Shown here: positions 8,038 to 14,820 of the stretch, piece by piece
Layout of the letters: every line of letters starts with the position of its first letter
Numbering within the stretch: position 1 is the stretch's first letter
Origin: Desulfobacterales bacterium CG23_combo_of_CG06-09_8_20_14_all_52_9
Lineage (GTDB): Bacteria > Desulfobacterota > Desulfobacteria > Desulfobacterales > UBA2156
Direction: 5' to 3'
Assembly: GCA_002771315.1 (NCBI GenBank)
Contig: PCSF01000078.1
Coordinates: 7,220-32,848 of the forward strand
DNA length: 25,629 nt
Program-made: the position numbers and the translations under genes
The notes under the pieces: model-generated
Seen by the model: only the letters and a program-made list of their open reading frames with translations
Told to the model about the DNA's origin: nothing
Databases searched by the model: none

Positions 8038-8871
8038 ATGAAGAGCAACAAAGGTTTCAAAACGGTTACAGGGATCATATTATTGATCGCCATGATAGGA
8101 ACCCCCGTTGCTGCCGGCGATCTCCAGCATAAGCTGGCTGAAGAAAGCACCGTGGAACAGATTCTGAAGCGAGGTGTCATGAGGGTGGGAATATCCACCT
8201 TCGTTCCATGGGCCATGAAGGACAAAACCGGGAAACTTATCGGTTTTGAAATCGATGTGGCCACACGGCTGGCCCAGGACATGGGCGTCAAAGTGGACTT
8301 CATCCCCACCAAATGGGCGGGAATCATCCCGGCGCTGGTTACCGGGAAATTCGATGTGATCATCGGCGGCATGGGAGTTTTACCCCAGCGGAACCTCAAA
8401 ATCAATTTCAGCATTCCTTATGACTATACGGGGATGTCGATGGTGGCCCACAAGGAGCTTGCCAAAGGATTTTCTGGGATCGAAGCGTTCAACCGCCCCG
8501 AAGTGACTCTGGCCGTAAGACTGGGCTCCACCGCTGTCACCGCCGCACAAAAGTACATACCCCTCGCCAGGCTCCGGATGTTTGATGATGAGGCGCAAGC
8601 CTACCAGGAGCTGATGAACGGGAGGGTCCACGCCGTGGTGGGATCGGCTCCGACCCCGGCTTCTTACGCTTTGAAATATCCGGACAAGCTCTTTTTGCCC
8701 CTTACGGAAACCTTCACTAAGGAGCCTATTGGGTTTGCAGTGAGGAAAGGGGATTTCGATACGTTGAATTTCTTTAACAACTGGATCACATTCGTCACCG
8801 CCGAAGGTTGGCTGAAAGAACGGAAACACTTCTGGTTCGAAACCAGAGAGTGGGAATCCCTCGTCCAATAG
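8038..8871 (+). CDS. Amino-acid ABC transporter, periplasmic substrate-binding protein
   Basis: The product has 277 residues: a signal peptide (hydrophobic core ILLIAMIGTPVAA, probable cleavage after Ala-Ala near residue 26) and then a SBP_bac_3 domain. The family hallmarks are visible: LKRGVMRVGISTFVPWAM, GFEIDVATRLAQDMGVKV, ALVTGKFDVIIGGM and a hinge after the first lobe, with a C-terminal FNNWITFVTAEGWL helix. No lipobox cysteine is seen, so it is probably soluble in the periplasm. It delivers a polar amino acid or related compound to the flanking permeases; the exact ligand cannot be told. The start has a strong AAGGAGG (8027-8033) 4 nt upstream, much better than those of the two permeases, consistent with the usual excess of binding protein. 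Confidence 0.93.
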   Translation: MKSNKGFKTVTGIILLIAMIGTPVAAGDLQHKLAEESTVEQILKRGVMRVGISTFVPWAMKDKTGKLIGFEIDVATRLAQDMGVKVDFIPTKWAGIIPALVTGKFDVIIGGMGVLPQRNLKINFSIPYDYTGMSMVAHKELAKGFSGIEAFNRPEVTLAVRLGSTAVTAAQKYIPLARLRMFDDEAQAYQELMNGRVHAVVGSAPTPASYALKYPDKLFLPLTETFTKEPIGFAVRKGDFDTLNFFNNWITFVTAEGWLKERKHFWFETREWESLVQ

Positions 8872-8922
8872 AAATAGAAACGATACTCTCCTTTCAGGCA
8901 TCTGACAGACCGGGATCGCCGC

Positions 8923-9804
8923 GTGCATTTTAAACCAAAGATAATGAGAATGGATGTCATCATCGGGATGCTGATGGCGTCCTTTGCCGTTTATCTTGCA
9001 TTCCGGGTCAATTTCCGGATCCGTTACGATTGGAACTGGGAAGCGATTCCCCAATATCTGTTTCGATACGATGCGACGGCTCGACGCTGGATACCCAACA
9101 TCCTCATCCAGGGGCTCTTCACCACCCTGAAGTTGAGCCTTTGGGCCACCCTTTTTGCGACCCTGATCGGCGGAATTATGGGCCTCTTTCGGGTGAGCGG
9201 AAGCTTCTTCAAGAGAATGGCGGGGGCAACCTATGTGCAGTCGATTCGAAACCTTCCCCCGCTGGTTCTGATTTTTATCTTCTATTATTTTGCTTCCGAT
9301 CAGATCCTTCCGGCACTAGGTATCCCTAACCTCATTAACGATACCGAAGGTAATTCTTTGCGGATCTTTTCTTTTTTTTTCGCGCCGCCCTCCCTGCTTG
9401 CCCCCTTCCTTTCCGGGATGATCGCCCTGGCGGTTTTCGAAGGATCTTACATCACGGAAATCGTCCGGGCCGGCATCCAATCCATCGACCATGGACAGTG
9501 GGAGGCTTCCTGCGCACTGGGCCTCAACCGCTGGCAACAACTGCGACATGTGATTTTTCCCCAGGCCGTTTCCCGCATCCTACCCCCCCTGGCCGGACAG
9601 TTTATTTCCACCATCAAGGACTCGGCCATCGTGTCGGTGGTCTCTATCCAGGAACTCACCTTCCAGGGTCTGGAACTGATGGCGGCAACCTACATGACCT
9701 TCGAGATCTGGATCACGATCACGGGGATGTACCTGATGATGACGCTATCCTGCAGCCTGGCCTTGTCCAAAATTGAAAGACGAATTTCCATCCATACCGC
9801 CTAG
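8923..9804 (+). CDS. Polar amino-acid ABC transporter, second permease subunit
   Basis: This 293-residue membrane protein is a paralogue of the first permease in the operon. The shared core is NILIQGLFTTLKLSL, then VQSIRNLPPLVLIFI, an EAA loop (QWEASCALGLNRWQQLRHVI) and PPLAGQFISTIKDSAIVSV. It differs by an insertion of about 30 residues between the third and fourth core helices (around 125-160, containing NDTEGNSLRIF), as in some AapQ/AapM-type permeases. The GTG at 8923 and the ATG at 8944 are candidate starts; neither has a clear ribosome-binding site. No ATP-binding subunit follows: the next gene is on the opposite strand, so the ATPase must be encoded elsewhere or shared. Confidence 0.9.
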   Translation: MHFKPKIMRMDVIIGMLMASFAVYLAFRVNFRIRYDWNWEAIPQYLFRYDATARRWIPNILIQGLFTTLKLSLWATLFATLIGGIMGLFRVSGSFFKRMAGATYVQSIRNLPPLVLIFIFYYFASDQILPALGIPNLINDTEGNSLRIFSFFFAPPSLLAPFLSGMIALAVFEGSYITEIVRAGIQSIDHGQWEASCALGLNRWQQLRHVIFPQAVSRILPPLAGQFISTIKDSAIVSVVSIQELTFQGLELMAATYMTFEIWITITGMYLMMTLSCSLALSKIERRISIHTA

Positions 9805-9872
9805 CACGAAGTGTGCAAGAATCAAGACTCATGGTCACAGCGCGTCGATGAGAAGAGGGCCCGATGATTCAT

Positions 9873-11213
9873 CTACCGTTTCAAGGAACCAAAATCGGTT
9901 CGATTCATGAGGGAAATGAGAACCTCCTCCAGGGTCGGTGAACCGTGATCTCTGTATTCGTAACGGATACGCAAAGACTCTTTATCCAAGGATAGGATCC
10001 TGGAAAGATGAATGGGGGTAGCGAACAGGACCAGGTCGCACGGCGTGCGATTGATGGTTTCCTGCAGGTCTTCGATCTGGCGGCGGTCGTATCCCATTGC
10101 CGGAAGAACAGGGCCCATGTGCGGGTATTGATGAAAGGCTTTTTTAATGCTTCCGACCGCATAGGGACGCGGGTCCACAACAGACGCCGCGTGGTAAAGG
10201 GTCGCGGCAAGAAACCCTGCTCCGTGCGCCATGCCGCCGTGAGTCAGTGTGGGGCCGTCCTCCACCACCAGCACCCTCTTTCCCGTGATCCTGTCGGGTT
10301 GATTGATGAGCAGGGGGGATTCCGCCATGATGATCCGCGCCCGGGGTGCGTGTTGCTCGATGTTGGTTTTCACTTGTAAAACCCGGGAAGGCTCGGCAGT
10401 GTCCACTTTATTGATGATCGCCACATCTGCCATAAGCAGATTGGTCTCACCGGGATAATAGGTCAGTTCATGTCCGGCCCGATGGGGATCCAATAGAACG
10501 ATGTGAATATCGGGTCTGAAAAACGGTGTATCGTTGTTTCCGCCGTCCCAAATAATGATATCGGATTCTTCTTCGGCGGCTTTCAGAATGGCTTTGTAAT
10601 CTACACCGGCGTACACCACGATCCCCATGTCCACCAGCGGTTCGTATTCCTCACGTTCTTCCAAGGTGCACCGGTGGGTTTCAAAATCCTGGTAATCGGA
10701 AAAACGCTGAATCACCTGTTGCAGAAGATTTCCGTATGGCATGGGATGTCGGACCACCACCACCCGATCCCCGCGTTTCCTAAGGATTTCCACCACTTTT
10801 CGGGTAGTCTGGGATTTTCCGCATCCGGTACGAACGGCACACACCGCAATAACCGGTTTTTTAGAGGTTAACATGGTGTATGTGGCGCCGATGAGAATGA
10901 AATCGGCGCCTGCGGCCATCACAGCGGAAGCCTTATGCATCACCGTTTCGTGGGAGACATCGCTGTAAGAAAAGGCGACCAGATCGATCTGGTGCTCGCT
11001 GATCAACGCCGTCAAGTGTTCTTCCGGGTAAATCGGGATCCCTTCGGGATATCCGGGTCCCGCCAACCGGGACGGATAGAAACGATTGTCGACATTGGGT
11101 ATCTGTGCGGCGGTAAAAGCGATAACCCGGTACCGGGGGTTTCCTCTAAAGTAGATATTGAAGTTGTGGAAATCCCTTCCGGCGGCTCCCATGATGACCA
11201 CTTTTTCCACCAT
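9873..11213 (-). CDS. Cyclic 2,3-diphosphoglycerate synthase-like P-loop protein (COG2403 type)
   Basis: The 446-residue protein resembles the family founded by the methanogen cyclic 2,3-diphosphoglycerate synthetase, which is also annotated as predicted GTPase in bacteria. The N-terminal Rossmann-like part (IMGAAGRDFHNFN, then PNVDNRFYPSRLAGPGYP) is characteristic. The nucleotide domain has a P-loop AVRTGCGKSQT near residues 126-136, a WDGGNNDTPF aspartate motif, and an NKVD motif near 267 that favours guanine specificity. In methanogens the product is a thermoprotectant; in bacteria the reaction is not established, so no substrate is asserted. The frame is open from a TTG at 11231, but the ATG at 11211-11213 has AAAGGAG 7-8 nt upstream and is chosen. 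It is divergent from queE. Confidence 0.8.
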   Translation of the reverse strand: MVEKVVIMGAAGRDFHNFNIYFRGNPRYRVIAFTAAQIPNVDNRFYPSRLAGPGYPEGIPIYPEEHLTALISEHQIDLVAFSYSDVSHETVMHKASAVMAAGADFILIGATYTMLTSKKPVIAVCAVRTGCGKSQTTRKVVEILRKRGDRVVVVRHPMPYGNLLQQVIQRFSDYQDFETHRCTLEEREEYEPLVDMGIVVYAGVDYKAILKAAEEESDIIIWDGGNNDTPFFRPDIHIVLLDPHRAGHELTYYPGETNLLMADVAIINKVDTAEPSRVLQVKTNIEQHAPRARIIMAESPLLINQPDRITGKRVLVVEDGPTLTHGGMAHGAGFLAATLYHAASVVDPRPYAVGSIKKAFHQYPHMGPVLPAMGYDRRQIEDLQETINRTPCDLVLFATPIHLSRILSLDKESLRIRYEYRDHGSPTLEEVLISLMNRTDFGSLKR

Positions 11214-11237
11214 GCATGTTCTCCTTTCCAATGCTTA

Positions 11238-11271
11238 CCAGGTTACAGACTTGCTTCCATACCACACCTGG
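11238..11271. promoter_or_regulatory. Inverted repeat in the divergent region before queE
   Basis: CCAGGT (11238-11243) and ACCTGG (11266-11271) form a perfect 6-bp inverted repeat with a 22-nt spacer, placed between the cDPGS-like gene and queE. A poor promoter-like TTGCTT-N17-TATCTA (11251-11279) for queE overlaps it. The 28-nt centre-to-centre distance would put both arms roughly on one DNA face. It may be an operator or chance. No preQ1 riboswitch-like motif was recognised here. Confidence 0.25.
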
Positions 11272-11319
11272 GATATCTATCATATCGAGCCGGACAGATC
11301 AAAAAAGTCGGACGTGGCA

Positions 11320-11964
11320 ATGACGCTTTGGGTCAATGAAATATTTTTCAGCATTCAGGGAGAATCCACTTACGCCGGCCTTCCCTGCGCCTTTGTCAGG
11401 CTTTCCGGATGCAACTTAAGGTGCACATACTGCGATACGACATATGCCTATGATCAAGGAAAGCACATGACCATTCCGGAAATCCTGACAGAATTAAAAA
11501 AATGGGATCCTCTGTGGGTGGAAGTCACAGGAGGAGAACCCTTGCTTCAAGACCGAACCCCTGAATTGATCCGATCCCTTATCGGGGAAGGTTACCGTGT
11601 CCTTTTGGAAACCAACGGGAGCTTTGATATCGGCCGTGTCGATCCGAAATGTATCCGTATCGTCGATCTCAAGTGCCCTTCCAGCGGCGAGAGTAACCGG
11701 ATCTTTTGGCAAAACATTGATCGTTTGACCCCGAAGGATCAGATCAAGTTCGTGATCCAGGATCGGAGGGACTATGCTTTTGCAAAAGCAACGCTGGAAA
11801 AAATCGGAAGCAGAATCCCTTACGGTCACCGGCTTTTTTCTCCGGTACAATCCGTGCTCCCGGCTCGAGATTTGGCCGAGTGGATCCTTCAAGATGAAAT
11901 CCGGGTTAGATTGCATCTGCAACTCCATAAAATCCTTTGGCCCGAAGACCCTCGCGGCCGCTGA
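11320..11964 (+). CDS. queE: 7-carboxy-7-deazaguanine synthase (QueE)
   Basis: This 214-residue radical-SAM enzyme converts 6-carboxytetrahydropterin to 7-carboxy-7-deazaguanine in queuosine/preQ0 synthesis. It begins NEIFFSIQGES, the family start, and has the iron-sulfur motif CNLRCTYC (Cys31, Cys35, Cys38; CX3CX2C), followed by VEVTGGEPLLQ, the SAM-binding GGE motif. The sequence SIQGES replaces the more common SIQGEG. The frame is open upstream to 11158, but that would overlap the start of the opposite gene; the ATG at 11320 matches the usual N-terminus, although its ribosome-binding site is poor. queC follows after 21 nt, so the two form an operon; queD and queF homologues are not in the window. 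Confidence 0.93.
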   Translation: MTLWVNEIFFSIQGESTYAGLPCAFVRLSGCNLRCTYCDTTYAYDQGKHMTIPEILTELKKWDPLWVEVTGGEPLLQDRTPELIRSLIGEGYRVLLETNGSFDIGRVDPKCIRIVDLKCPSSGESNRIFWQNIDRLTPKDQIKFVIQDRRDYAFAKATLEKIGSRIPYGHRLFSPVQSVLPARDLAEWILQDEIRVRLHLQLHKILWPEDPRGR

Positions 11965-11985
11965 GTCCATGAACGAGGAAATGCC

Positions 11986-12675
11986 ATGAAGCCAAAAGCC
12001 GTGGTCCTGCTGAGCGGAGGGCTCGATTCCGCCGTTACCCTGGCAATTGCCCAATCAGAAGGGTTTTCCGCTTATGCCCTAAGTTTTTCTTATGGACAGC
12101 GCCATGTCATGGAGCTTAAGTCCGCTGGTCGGATCGCCAAATCCTTAGACGTGGAAAAGCACCTGGTGCTTGCGATCGAGTTGGGGAAGATCGGCGGAAG
12201 CGCTTTAACAGATCGTATCGAAGTTCCCAAAGATCGGTTTACAAATCAGCCCCCTAAGGAAATCCCTGCGACCTACGTACCGGCAAGAAATACCATTTTT
12301 TTATCGTTTGCTCTGGGATGGGCGGAGGTTCTAAAAGCGGAAACCATTTTCATCGGAGCCAATGCCGTGGATTTCAGCGGTTACCCCGACTGCCGACCCG
12401 AATACATACAAGCATTCGAAACCATGGCAAACCTGGCGACCAGGGCAGCAGTGGAAAAAAGTATTCGAATCCACATCAAAACCCCCCTGATCCGGATGTC
12501 AAAAGCCCAGATCATCCAAAAGGGTATGGCTCTCGGGGTCAATTTTTCTTTGACGCACAGTTGCTACGACCCGTCGAAAGAAGGCATTTCATGCGGGAGG
12601 TGTGACAGCTGCATGTTAAGACGCAAAGGATTCCGGGAGGCCGGGCTTATCGACCCGATTCCCTATGCCGGTTAA
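11986..12675 (+). CDS. queC: 7-cyano-7-deazaguanine synthase (QueC)
   Basis: QueC uses ATP and ammonia to turn 7-carboxy-7-deazaguanine into preQ0, the step after QueE. The 229-residue length is normal. The PP-loop motif LLSGGLDSAVTLA lies at 8-20 and the zinc site is complete, with four cysteines at about 193, 203, 206 and 209 (CGRCDSC). The PARNTIFLSFALGWAE helix is also typical. The ATG at 11986 has GAGGAA upstream at good spacing. It is second in the queE-queC operon. The product may feed tRNA queuosine or, in some bacteria, DNA 7-deazaguanine modification, but no dpd genes are seen here. Confidence 0.96.
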   Translation: MKPKAVVLLSGGLDSAVTLAIAQSEGFSAYALSFSYGQRHVMELKSAGRIAKSLDVEKHLVLAIELGKIGGSALTDRIEVPKDRFTNQPPKEIPATYVPARNTIFLSFALGWAEVLKAETIFIGANAVDFSGYPDCRPEYIQAFETMANLATRAAVEKSIRIHIKTPLIRMSKAQIIQKGMALGVNFSLTHSCYDPSKEGISCGRCDSCMLRRKGFREAGLIDPIPYAG

Positions 12676-12703
12676 AAATTTACAGTTGATGACGCCGGAT
12701 TTT

Positions 12704-12955
12704 CTATTTTTGAACAATGGCGCCGATGATTAGGAAAATAACCCCGAGGCCCACAAGAAGAAGGTAAAGGGGTGTCGTCGTCAAAAAGGAAAAGTACGCG
12801 CTGCTTTCCAGAAAACCGGTATTCATGAAATCGGAGAGGTAAAGGCTTGCCTCGGCTCCTTCCTTTTCCATCAGTTTTCCTAGGGCTTGATATCCCCATA
12901 CCATAAATGCAGCCACCAGGCTGATCAGGCCAATAATGATGGGTTTGTTTGCCAT
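12704..12955 (-). CDS. Small two-helix membrane protein, unknown function
   Basis: The 83-residue product has an N-terminal hydrophobic helix (IIIGLISLVAAFMVWGY, 6-22), a short polar loop with acidic residues (about 25-50) and a second helix (LYLLLVGLGVIFLIIGAIV, 63-81) ending in Gln-Lys. No family was recognised with confidence; the layout is like several small DUF membrane proteins. The gene is supported by AAAAGGA 4-5 nt before the ATG and by its placement between queC (convergent) and the pilZ gene (same strand). It may be expressed from the pilZ transcript across an 86-nt gap that shows no clear terminator. Confidence 0.65.
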   Translation of the reverse strand: MANKPIIIGLISLVAAFMVWGYQALGKLMEKEGAEASLYLSDFMNTGFLESSAYFSFLTTTPLYLLLVGLGVIFLIIGAIVQK

Positions 12956-13041
12956 CTGATCCTTTTCTTTAAAATTTGGCCTATGCCCCGCTTATAAATC
13001 TAAGCCGCAACGCTTTCCCCGTATTTCCCTCGACAGCGATT

Positions 13042-13539
13042 CTAAACGATGCGCAAAGAGGTCAGCGGTACCATCCCCTGTTTCTTTGCCTTTAAAGTTG
13101 AATCCTTCAGAGCTTCGATCAGCGAAGCGAGGGCGGACTGCTGCTCTTCGTCATCGAATTTGAATCTTAGACCGACACCTTCCGGTGTGGTTCGGGCGAC
13201 TTCGGCTAGAACCTTGAACGGGTATACTTGATTGGGGAAATTAATCCGCAAGAATAGCTCTTCCCCTATCTGAAAAGGCCTCCTGGAAAGCATGAAAACA
13301 CCGCTGGTACTGATATCCTGAAGGTAATCGGTGAAGGCCCGGCTGACATCCGCATAATCCACGGCAAGGGTATATCGTTTTCGTTCATTAGTCCGCCCCT
13401 GAGACTTTTCCCGGCGCGATGGATCTTTCTCGATCTCTTTGAGAAGTCCCAAACGCTCTTCAGGCGTCATCTGCTGAATGAGTCTCATAAGGCGGCCTAA
13501 AACGATATACTGATTTTTATGAGCATTACCGTATTTCAA
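13042..13539 (-). CDS. PilZ-domain protein (predicted cyclic-di-GMP receptor)
   Basis: The 165-residue cytoplasmic protein has an N-terminal helical stretch (LMRLIQQMTPEERLGLLKEI, 17-36) and a C-terminal PilZ domain. The c-di-GMP-binding elements are present: the arginine-rich RTNERKR (49-55, RxxxR) and DISTSG (Asp75, Ser77, Gly80; DxSxxG), followed by the FQIGEELFLRINFP barrel strand. It should therefore bind c-di-GMP. The start is TTG at 13537-13539; it is supported by an ideal AGGAGG (13546-13551) 6 nt upstream, and no better start lies near. A sigma-70-like promoter with a palindromic spacer lies just upstream (separate entry). The partner process is unknown, but the same window holds pilD, so type IV pilus control is one possibility. 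Confidence 0.85.
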   Translation of the reverse strand: MKYGNAHKNQYIVLGRLMRLIQQMTPEERLGLLKEIEKDPSRREKSQGRTNERKRYTLAVDYADVSRAFTDYLQDISTSGVFMLSRRPFQIGEELFLRINFPNQVYPFKVLAEVARTTPEGVGLRFKFDDEEQQSALASLIEALKDSTLKAKKQGMVPLTSLRIV

Positions 13540-13580
13540 GATCCACCTCCTATGAGAAAGCCCGAGAAAAACCCACTTTC

Positions 13581-13609
13581 TTTCTATTTCAACCGATTTG
13601 AAAAGTCAA
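13581..13609 (-). promoter_or_regulatory. Predicted pilZ-gene promoter with palindromic spacer
   Basis: On the minus strand TTGACT (13604-13609, 5 of 6) and TAGAAA (13581-13586, 4 of 6) are 17 nt apart. The entire 17-nt spacer is a perfect inverted repeat, TTTCAA-5 nt-TTGAAA (13587-13603), exactly where a repressor would block RNA polymerase. An 11-nt part of it, TTCAACCGATT, recurs on the opposite strand near 13704-13714. Confidence 0.5.
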
Positions 13610-13741
13610 TAAGCATTTTTTGATCGTTTTGACAATCAATTATAAACCGATTAACAAGGGGAAATATCGGGATTTCGAACTTCAGGCGTCAAGCTTTGCT
13701 TTGAATCGGTTGAAGACAGGGTTCAGAAATACGATCCTGCC

Positions 13742-14611
13742 TCAAGTACGGGGGTGGATCTCGGCAATGACCATGCCTAAAAAGATGAGCCCGCCGCCGA
13801 TCAGGTGGTGGGTGAAAAGCGGTTCGTTTCCGTAAAAATAGGCAAACAAGGCCCCGAAAACCGGCTCGGCGGTAAAAATCAATGCGGTCCGGGTGGGTGT
13901 GGTGAGGCGCTGGGCGACGGTTTGGATCACGAAAGCAAATACCGTACAAAAGATCACGGTGATCAGGGCGGCGGCCCAGGCTTCAAAGGGCATGATCAGC
14001 GTTATTCCGTCGTTAGCCAAGCATAATAGCATACCCAGAACGCCTCCCGCACCCAGCTGTCAGGTCACCAATGCAAATGCATCAAATCTTGGGGCGTAGT
14101 ATCCGGTCAAAAGGATGTGAAAGGCAACGGCCATGGCGCAGATCAATACCAGAAGGTCCCCGCGGTTCCACTGGGAGGATCCTCCACCCAGAAGGATATA
14201 AAGCCCCAAAAAGGCCGCTGTCACACCGGCCATCGCAGAAGGTGCGGCCGCCTTTTTCAGAATTAACAATGAAAAGAACGGGACCACCACCACGTTCAGC
14301 CCGGTAATGAAAGCCGCGTTGGTTGCACTCGTTAAGTTGAGCCCCCATGTTTGAAATGCAAATGAGGCAAATAAAACAATTCCCAGAAGTATCCCAGCCT
14401 TGAAAACATCTTGCTTTATGGGAAATAGCCTATTCGAGAAAAAAGCGATCATAAGTAAAAACGACAAGGTAAACCGCACGGCCAAAAAAGAAAATGTGTC
14501 GACCAAAGCCACAGCATTTTTCACGAGAATGAACGTGGATCCCCAGAAAAACGACACCAAAATCCGCAATAGGTCCATGGGTATCTGTTTGGTCCGCGAG
14601 GACAACGCCAT
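13742..14611 (-). pseudogene. EamA/DMT-family transporter interrupted by an in-frame TGA
   Basis: The two open segments (about 14609 down to 14063, and 14059 down to 13742) are in the same frame and together give a 289-residue protein, the usual size of a ten-helix drug/metabolite exporter. The first part shows the EamA opening SFFWGSTFILVKNAV, AVRFTLSFLLM and the TSATNAAFITGL motif; the second shows FAFVIQTVAQRLTTPTRTALIFTAEPVFGALFAYF. They are separated by one TGA at 14060-14062. Many EamA proteins have Trp-Gln at this place (ALxxWQL), so a single TGG to TGA change explains it. Other genes here end in TGA, so TGA is a normal stop. Starts near the ATG at 14611 or a TTG two codons later are uncertain because AGGAGG lies directly upstream. 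It is either a recent pseudogene or a sequencing error. Confidence 0.8.
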
Positions 14612-14704
14612 ACCTCCTGACCGATTTGTTGAAAAAGGGAACACCTCCTATCAGACTCAGCAAACGGTATAAAGCCTTGGAATTTTCTTTTTTCGTGTTT
14701 ATCT

Positions 14705-14713
14705 TGATATAAT
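14705..14713 (+). promoter_or_regulatory. Extended -10 promoter of the YdbH-like operon
   Basis: TGATATAAT at 14705-14713 is a perfect extended -10 element (TGn plus consensus TATAAT). The -35 region is poor (TTCTTT at 17 nt), as is usual for extended -10 promoters. The start would be near 14720, leaving a leader of about 100 nt before the ATG at 14821. Confidence 0.6.
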
Positions 14714-14726
14714 TGGGGTAATGGTT

Positions 14727-14817
14727 AAATCTCTATTGTCCCGGGCCATAGCTTCCTGCCCGTAGGGCAACGGAGCATGGGCTTTCCGAAAACAAGAGTT
14801 TCCCGTTAAGGTAACGG
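14727..14817 (+). ncRNA. Structured 5' leader (candidate cis-regulatory RNA)
   Basis: The leader can fold into nested helices. An outer stem pairs AAA-CTCT-TGT (14727-14739, with T and AT bulges) with ACAAGAGTTT (14792-14801). Inside it, CGG (14742-14744) pairs with CCG (14786-14788), CCAT (14746-14749) with ATGG (14777-14780), GCTTCC (14751-14756, one bulge) with GGAGC (14772-14776), and GCCC with GGGC around a GTA loop (14758-14768). A second hairpin follows, CCGTTA-AGG-TAACGG (14803-14817), whose loop holds the Shine-Dalgarno-like AGG 9 nt before the start codon. This arrangement suggests translational control. No known riboswitch class was recognised; pairing was judged by eye. Confidence 0.45.
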
Positions 14818-14820
14818 TGG

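Noticed and set aside
9805..9872. Terminator between the second permease and the convergent cDPGS-like gene
   Set aside because: Only a short GCAC/GTGC stem is visible and no T-run follows on either strand.
11158..11319. Longer QueE beginning at 11158
   Set aside because: It would overlap the start of the opposite-strand gene by about 55 nt and add 54 residues without family similarity; the QueE N-terminal motif begins right after the ATG at 11320.
11214..11319. preQ1 riboswitch before queE
   Set aside because: No preQ1-I hairpin with the A-rich tail or preQ1-II-like motif could be recognised.
13620..13835. Open frame of 71 codons on the plus strand after the PilZ promoter region
   Set aside because: It has no ribosome-binding site, a mixed composition and overlaps the end of the transporter gene on the other strand; it looks like chance.
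14030..14062. Selenocysteine read-through at the TGA in the EamA gene
   Set aside because: No convincing SECIS-like hairpin with a GU-containing apical loop follows within about 40 nt, and the family has no known Sec or Cys at this place; Trp is the more likely ancestral residue.
14721..14765. A 14-codon open frame (MVKSLLSRAIASCP) at the start of the YdbH-operon leader
   Set aside because: The GGGG before it is only 2 nt away, it would start at the very first transcribed base, it has no run of one amino acid as attenuator peptides do, and the same bases are used in the proposed stems.
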